Shown in pieces: positions 60,628 to 64,000 of a stretch of DNA of 64,000 bases (position 1 is the first letter of the stretch; each line of letters begins with the position of its first letter). The DNA lies in the IMG/VR virus record IMGVR_UViG_3300033182_000157, positions 1 through 64,000 of that record. One strand, 5' to 3'. The notes below the pieces were generated by a model. The model was not told the DNA's origin. It worked only from the letters and a program-made list of their open reading frames with translations, and did no database searches. The position numbers and the translations under genes were made by a program. Source of the stretch: a virus.

Positions 60628-61597
60628 CATTCCATGGGATAATATTACACGATTTGGCCAAAAGACCCTCCTAAAGAGCCATCTTTTTACAGTCTCTTGG
60701 ATCACCACTAGATATTGTAATTATGAGTGCTCTTATTGCTGGCCTCACGCAAGATCTAGTACCCCAGATACAAACCCACTAGAATTGTACTTAAACACGA
60801 TGGATAGTATCAAGGCACAGGCAAGAAACAATGGTTTTACAGATTTCCACTTCAGTTTTAGCGGAGGAGAACCTACAGTAAATAAGCACTTCTTGCCCTT
60901 AGTAGAACACTACTGTAACGACGAAGCACCAGAATATCAAAGCATACACATGACTACAAATCTGTCCCCAGGCAGCAAGTGGTGGAATAAGTACTTAGAA
61001 GCAACACAAACTCTACAGCGCAGAAGCGTAACAGCAAGTTTCCACGACGAGTTTGCTAAAGAACAAGAGTTTGGAGATAAGTGCTTACAACTAATGAATG
61101 GAGGAGTATATGTTACAATCAATCAAGTTATGGTTCCAGAAAAGTTTGACGAGCTTTACGAACGCTTGGGAAGATTTGCCGCCAGAGGTATTAATGTCAC
61201 TCTCAAACCACAGTCCAATCCTACCGCTACAGCAGTGGTTGAAGGCTACACAGAAGAACAAATCCGAATCATGCGAGAAGGATTCCCACAGCAGTGGCAA
61301 GGCGAATCAGTCGCACAAGTTGCACTCTACGACAAAGAAGGACAAGAGTACGAATTAGATCAAGCAGAACGTTTTAATGCGTTTGGATTCAATAAATTTG
61401 AAGGTTGGTATTGTAACGCAGGATATCAAGGTATTGTAATACGTGAGAATGAAGTTAAACGTAGTTACAGTTGCCACGAAGAACCATTAGGTACACTAGA
61501 AAACTTTAAGATATTCGATGGCCCTCGTAGATGTATAACTCCAACTTGCGTTAGTTCGGCAGACTCAAAACTGCCAAAGGTAAAATATGAAGGTTGA
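60620..61597 (+). CDS. Radical SAM enzyme, third of the cluster
   Basis: The motif C33-NYE-C37-SY-C40 in TTRYCNYECSYCWPHAR and the SGGEP at 81-85 identify a radical SAM protein. The core is followed by VTASFHDEFAKEQEFGD and NVTLKPQSNPTATAV. Several cysteines near the C-terminus (GWYCNAGYQ; SYSCHEEP; RCITPTC) may bind a second cluster. It is 325 residues long. It overlaps the SPASM gene by eight bases and the methyltransferase-like gene by 11, so the three are probably made together and may act in sequence. Confidence 0.87.
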   Translation: MTDIPWDNITRFGQKTLLKSHLFTVSWITTRYCNYECSYCWPHARSSTPDTNPLELYLNTMDSIKAQARNNGFTDFHFSFSGGEPTVNKHFLPLVEHYCNDEAPEYQSIHMTTNLSPGSKWWNKYLEATQTLQRRSVTASFHDEFAKEQEFGDKCLQLMNGGVYVTINQVMVPEKFDELYERLGRFAARGINVTLKPQSNPTATAVVEGYTEEQIRIMREGFPQQWQGESVAQVALYDKEGQEYELDQAERFNAFGFNKFEGWYCNAGYQGIVIRENEVKRSYSCHEEPLGTLENFKIFDGPRRCITPTCVSSADSKLPKVKYEG

Positions 61598-62183
61598 ATT
61601 AGAAGATGTATTGTTTTGGATGGACGCTATTCGCAATAGCGATGATCGTTATCGTACACTTGAAAGTTTCTGGAAAGGACAGATTCATAGTAAGCAATGG
61701 CTTATTGAACGCCTTGAAGAACACGCTCTACCAAGCAAAAATAATATAGAAATACACGGAGGTTGGAATGGAGTTCTTGCTAGTCTTATTTTTAATAGCA
61801 GCATTAATGTTGGACGAATCACAAGTGTAGATGTTGATCCTGTATGTAAAGAAATTGCTCATACAGTGAATAAAGCATATGAAATGCGGGGTATGTTTAA
61901 GGCTGTAACAGAAGATATGTGTACTCGTAATTACAAAGCGGATATTGTTATTAACACAAGTTGCGAGCATATTACTCAAGAACAGTACGAGCAATGGTTA
62001 AGCAATGTTCCCCAATTAGCAACTATTGTTTTACAAAGTAATAATTATTTTGCTTGTGAAGAACATATTAGATGTGTAGAAGATTTAGATGAGTTTGTAG
62101 AACAAAGTAACATACGTGTATTTTGGAAAGGAGTTTACGAAACTCCGACGTACAGTAGATTTATGATTATTGGAAAGAAGTAA
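61587..62183 (+). CDS. Small methyltransferase-like Rossmann protein
   Basis: In the 198-residue protein the glycine-containing loop IEIHGGWNGVLASL (55-68) is in the place of motif I, and RITSVDVDP (78-85) gives the acidic residue expected to hold the ribose of S-adenosylmethionine. ADIVINTSCEHIT (118-130) is in the place of motif IV. The pattern suits a class I methyltransferase, but motif I is not of the classical GxGxG type, so a related nucleotide-binding role remains possible. It is placed between a radical SAM and an oxygenase gene. The stop shares a base with the next start. Confidence 0.75.
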   Translation: MKVELEDVLFWMDAIRNSDDRYRTLESFWKGQIHSKQWLIERLEEHALPSKNNIEIHGGWNGVLASLIFNSSINVGRITSVDVDPVCKEIAHTVNKAYEMRGMFKAVTEDMCTRNYKADIVINTSCEHITQEQYEQWLSNVPQLATIVLQSNNYFACEEHIRCVEDLDEFVEQSNIRVFWKGVYETPTYSRFMIIGKK

Positions 62184-62842
62184 TGGAAGAGCGTGTAAAC
62201 AAGTTGCTACAGATGTTTGTTGATGGTGAGTTAGGCTGGCTTGAACTTGATACTTCGTTTACACCTTATTATGAACCTACTGAACTAGAAGCAGTTGAAC
62301 CTTATTATGTAGAACATCGTGAAGGGGAAAATCACGAAGGTTGGGAAAGTTGTTGTATACACGGACTAGGTCCCAACAAAACACGTATTTGTTACGACTA
62401 CGGATATGATAATGAAATAGAAGCACCGTACTACTGGACTGAAGTGGCAGAAGCAGCACCGAGAGCGGCACAGTTTTGGAAAGACTTCCCAGCAGAGCGA
62501 TTTGCTCGTATGAGATTTATGAAATTAAAGCCAGGTGGAAACATAGGACTACACAATGACAGACCTAAACAATTTCCGCCTAGTTTAGTTGACTTTTTAT
62601 TACCTATAAATGTAGCAATTACACATCCGGAAGATTGTCGTATGTTTGTAGAAGGATACGGTTTTGTTCCGTGGGAGCCTGGAAAGGTATTTCTTGTGAA
62701 CATAATGCAAAATCATATGGTAATTAACAATTCAGATCAAGATAGAATTCATATGATTGCTCAAGTACATCCTGGCAATCGTAAAAAAGAATTTATGGAC
62801 CTATTAATTAGAAGCGCAGTAAAAAATGGTTACGAAGTTTAA
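62183..62842 (+). CDS. 2-oxoglutarate/Fe(II) oxygenase, aspartyl/asparaginyl hydroxylase-like
   Basis: The iron-binding triad is visible: H124-x-D126 in GGNIGLHNDRP, and H178 in NIMQNHMVINNSD. Arg188 in DQDRIHMIAQV is the probable 2-oxoglutarate ligand. The chain of 219 residues also has FARMRFMKLKPG just before the HxD, as in aspartyl/asparaginyl beta-hydroxylases. Such enzymes hydroxylate proteins, peptides or small molecules. Its start overlaps the stop of the methyltransferase-like gene by one base and its end overlaps the next gene by 17 bases. Confidence 0.82.
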   Translation: MEERVNKLLQMFVDGELGWLELDTSFTPYYEPTELEAVEPYYVEHREGENHEGWESCCIHGLGPNKTRICYDYGYDNEIEAPYYWTEVAEAAPRAAQFWKDFPAERFARMRFMKLKPGGNIGLHNDRPKQFPPSLVDFLLPINVAITHPEDCRMFVEGYGFVPWEPGKVFLVNIMQNHMVINNSDQDRIHMIAQVHPGNRKKEFMDLLIRSAVKNGYEV

Positions 62843-64000
62843 AGCAAGAACATCTAGCAATATAGCATTCATATGTCTTGATATTTTAAAATATGTCAAG
62901 GACACGTATATTAGAGATATAGTAAAGAATATTGCAGATTTTACGGTACAGAATTTAGTTGACCATGGATATGATGTGTATATTACTAAAAGATACACAG
63001 ATGGCCAACGTTTATTTTTAGATGATGTTATTAAACAAATTAGGAACGATTATACTCACGTAGTTGTTTATACAAATGACACAGAGTTTGAAGGCGGCGG
63101 ATTTTTTAGTGCCCTTGAAAATTTAGTACAGGAAGATTTTTTTGTTGCTGGGCATATTTTAGATCGTAGTAACTTTGATGCTTATTACGAAATACACGAT
63201 CAATGTTTTGTAGTTAATTTAAAACAATACATTGATTTAGGCACTCCAGAAATTGGCGACCAGGAAGAAGTATCAGAAGTTAATTTATTAGAAATTGTTC
63301 CTAGTACAGATCATTATCACGACAACTACACACCAAAGAGTGTTTGTGTAAGTGATACGTTAAAAAAATTTAAGAATGTTCCATTTGGATGGAAGTGGCT
63401 AAACACTGGCGCACGAATTAAAGTGTTTGATGAATCAATTAGAAACGCAAAACGAAACTATTATGCTCGTTATCCGGAAGAGTTTCATAAAAATATTGCT
63501 TATAATTTTAAAAAACATCATTATGCTAGTTCAGAATTATTTTATCCGGCAAATACAGAAGAGCCTGTAGAATTAGACATTGATATAATTGAGCAAATTG
63601 CTGTCTCTGCAAGCGGGTTAAATTTTTTATATTACTTAGACAAATACGGATATAATGAAAATACAGAAGTTATTTTTTATGATAACAACCCAACCAGTTT
63701 ACGTATGATGGAAAAGGTTGTATCTTGTTTTGACGGAACAGATTATGTTAAATTTGTAAAAGAAAATTGTACAGGAATATTTGCTAGTGACAAAGCAATA
63801 CAAGACCATTGGGATACATTTAAAAAGTTGTGGCCAATTGTCAATAAAGTTAAGTTTCGTTTTGATAATATAGATGCAATGTACGAAGTACCTCCAAGTT
63901 TATGTAACGGTAAAAATAATATCTATAATCTTACTAACGTATTTTCATACGAGCCTAATATAGCGTTTCGTTCACTTTCTCACAGAGTTGCTTCACAAAA
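62826..64000 (+). CDS. Partial gene cut by the window end, methyltransferase-like C-terminal part
   Basis: The frame opens at the ATG at 62826 and stays open to the end of the window (391 complete codons), so the protein is longer than seen. It begins MVTKFKARTSSNIAFICLDI. Residues about 30-130 look like a small alpha/beta domain. Residues about 257-295 hold AVSASGLNFLYYL and TEVIFYDNNPTSLRMME, a loop and acid arrangement like motifs I and II of S-adenosylmethionine-dependent methyltransferases. It overlaps the oxygenase gene by 17 bases and is probably the next member of the same operon. No function can be assigned. Confidence 0.8.
   Translation, partial: MVTKFKARTSSNIAFICLDILKYVKDTYIRDIVKNIADFTVQNLVDHGYDVYITKRYTDGQRLFLDDVIKQIRNDYTHVVVYTNDTEFEGGGFFSALENLVQEDFFVAGHILDRSNFDAYYEIHDQCFVVNLKQYIDLGTPEIGDQEEVSEVNLLEIVPSTDHYHDNYTPKSVCVSDTLKKFKNVPFGWKWLNTGARIKVFDESIRNAKRNYYARYPEEFHKNIAYNFKKHHYASSELFYPANTEEPVELDIDIIEQIAVSASGLNFLYYLDKYGYNENTEVIFYDNNPTSLRMMEKVVSCFDGTDYVKFVKENCTGIFASDKAIQDHWDTFKKLWPIVNKVKFRFDNIDAMYEVPPSLCNGKNNIYNLTNVFSYEPNIAFRSLSHRVASQ

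Noticed and set aside
50966-64000. Ribosomally made peptide pathway, because of the SPASM radical SAM protein
   Set aside because: No small precursor gene or transporter/peptidase typical of such pathways was found in the visible part, so the idea remains only one possibility within the cluster finding.

Overview
The window is part of the genome of a large tailed phage of the T4-like myovirus superfamily, most like the marine (cyanophage- and pelagiphage-type) branch. It carries a head cassette of portal, acidic core, protease, scaffold and major capsid genes, a baseplate set recognisable as T4 gp26, gp48, gp53, gp5, gp25 and gp6, the gp46/gp47 recombination nuclease, and the late sigma-like factor gp55. 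The DNA is AT-rich throughout, genes are tightly packed, and start/stop overlaps are common. There are no photosynthesis genes, no integrase and no tRNA that I could recognise, so the host is undetermined.

Layout. (1) 34-8443, minus strand: tape-measure candidate, gp20 portal, two small genes of unknown role, gp67-like acidic core protein, gp21 protease, gp22 scaffold, gp23 capsid. (2) 8515-9569, plus: gp26-like hub protein and a small gp51-like chaperone candidate. (3) 9566-10825, minus: a 419-residue protein with hydrophobic segments behind a late-type promoter. (4) 10826-11411: the only long stretch without a credible gene. It is richer in GC than its surroundings, full of inverted repeats, and closed on the minus strand by an intrinsic terminator. 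(5) 11412-15772, minus: gp55, gp47, gp46, a small conserved gene and a GIY-YIG endonuclease, with two near-consensus sigma-70 promoters. (6) 15858-38623, plus: baseplate operon ending in a 4511-residue gp7-like giant. (7) 38645-50901, plus: one baseplate/tail protein, three fibre proteins built on the same N-terminal module, and two paralogous structural proteins. (8) 50966-64000: an accessory cluster of paralogous GT-A-like glycosyltransferases, three radical SAM enzymes, a UDP-sugar dehydrogenase, a methyltransferase-like protein, a 2-oxoglutarate/iron oxygenase and a partial gene cut by the window end.

Two promoter classes can be read directly. Sigma-70 promoters with a 17-bp spacer stand before gp55, gp47, the accessory cluster and its second radical SAM gene. 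The nonamer AATAAATAC stands 18-36 bp before gp6, the 203-residue tail protein, the third fibre, the UDP-sugar dehydrogenase and the hydrophobic 419-residue protein. It resembles the T4 late element TATAAATA read by gp55.

The best candidate for an undescribed system is region 8. Its genes overlap by a few bases and combine sugar-nucleotide oxidation, several glycosyltransferases, three different radical SAM enzymes and an oxygenase, which suggests one pathway modifying a surface glycan or a protein. Substrate and product cannot be deduced from sequence alone.
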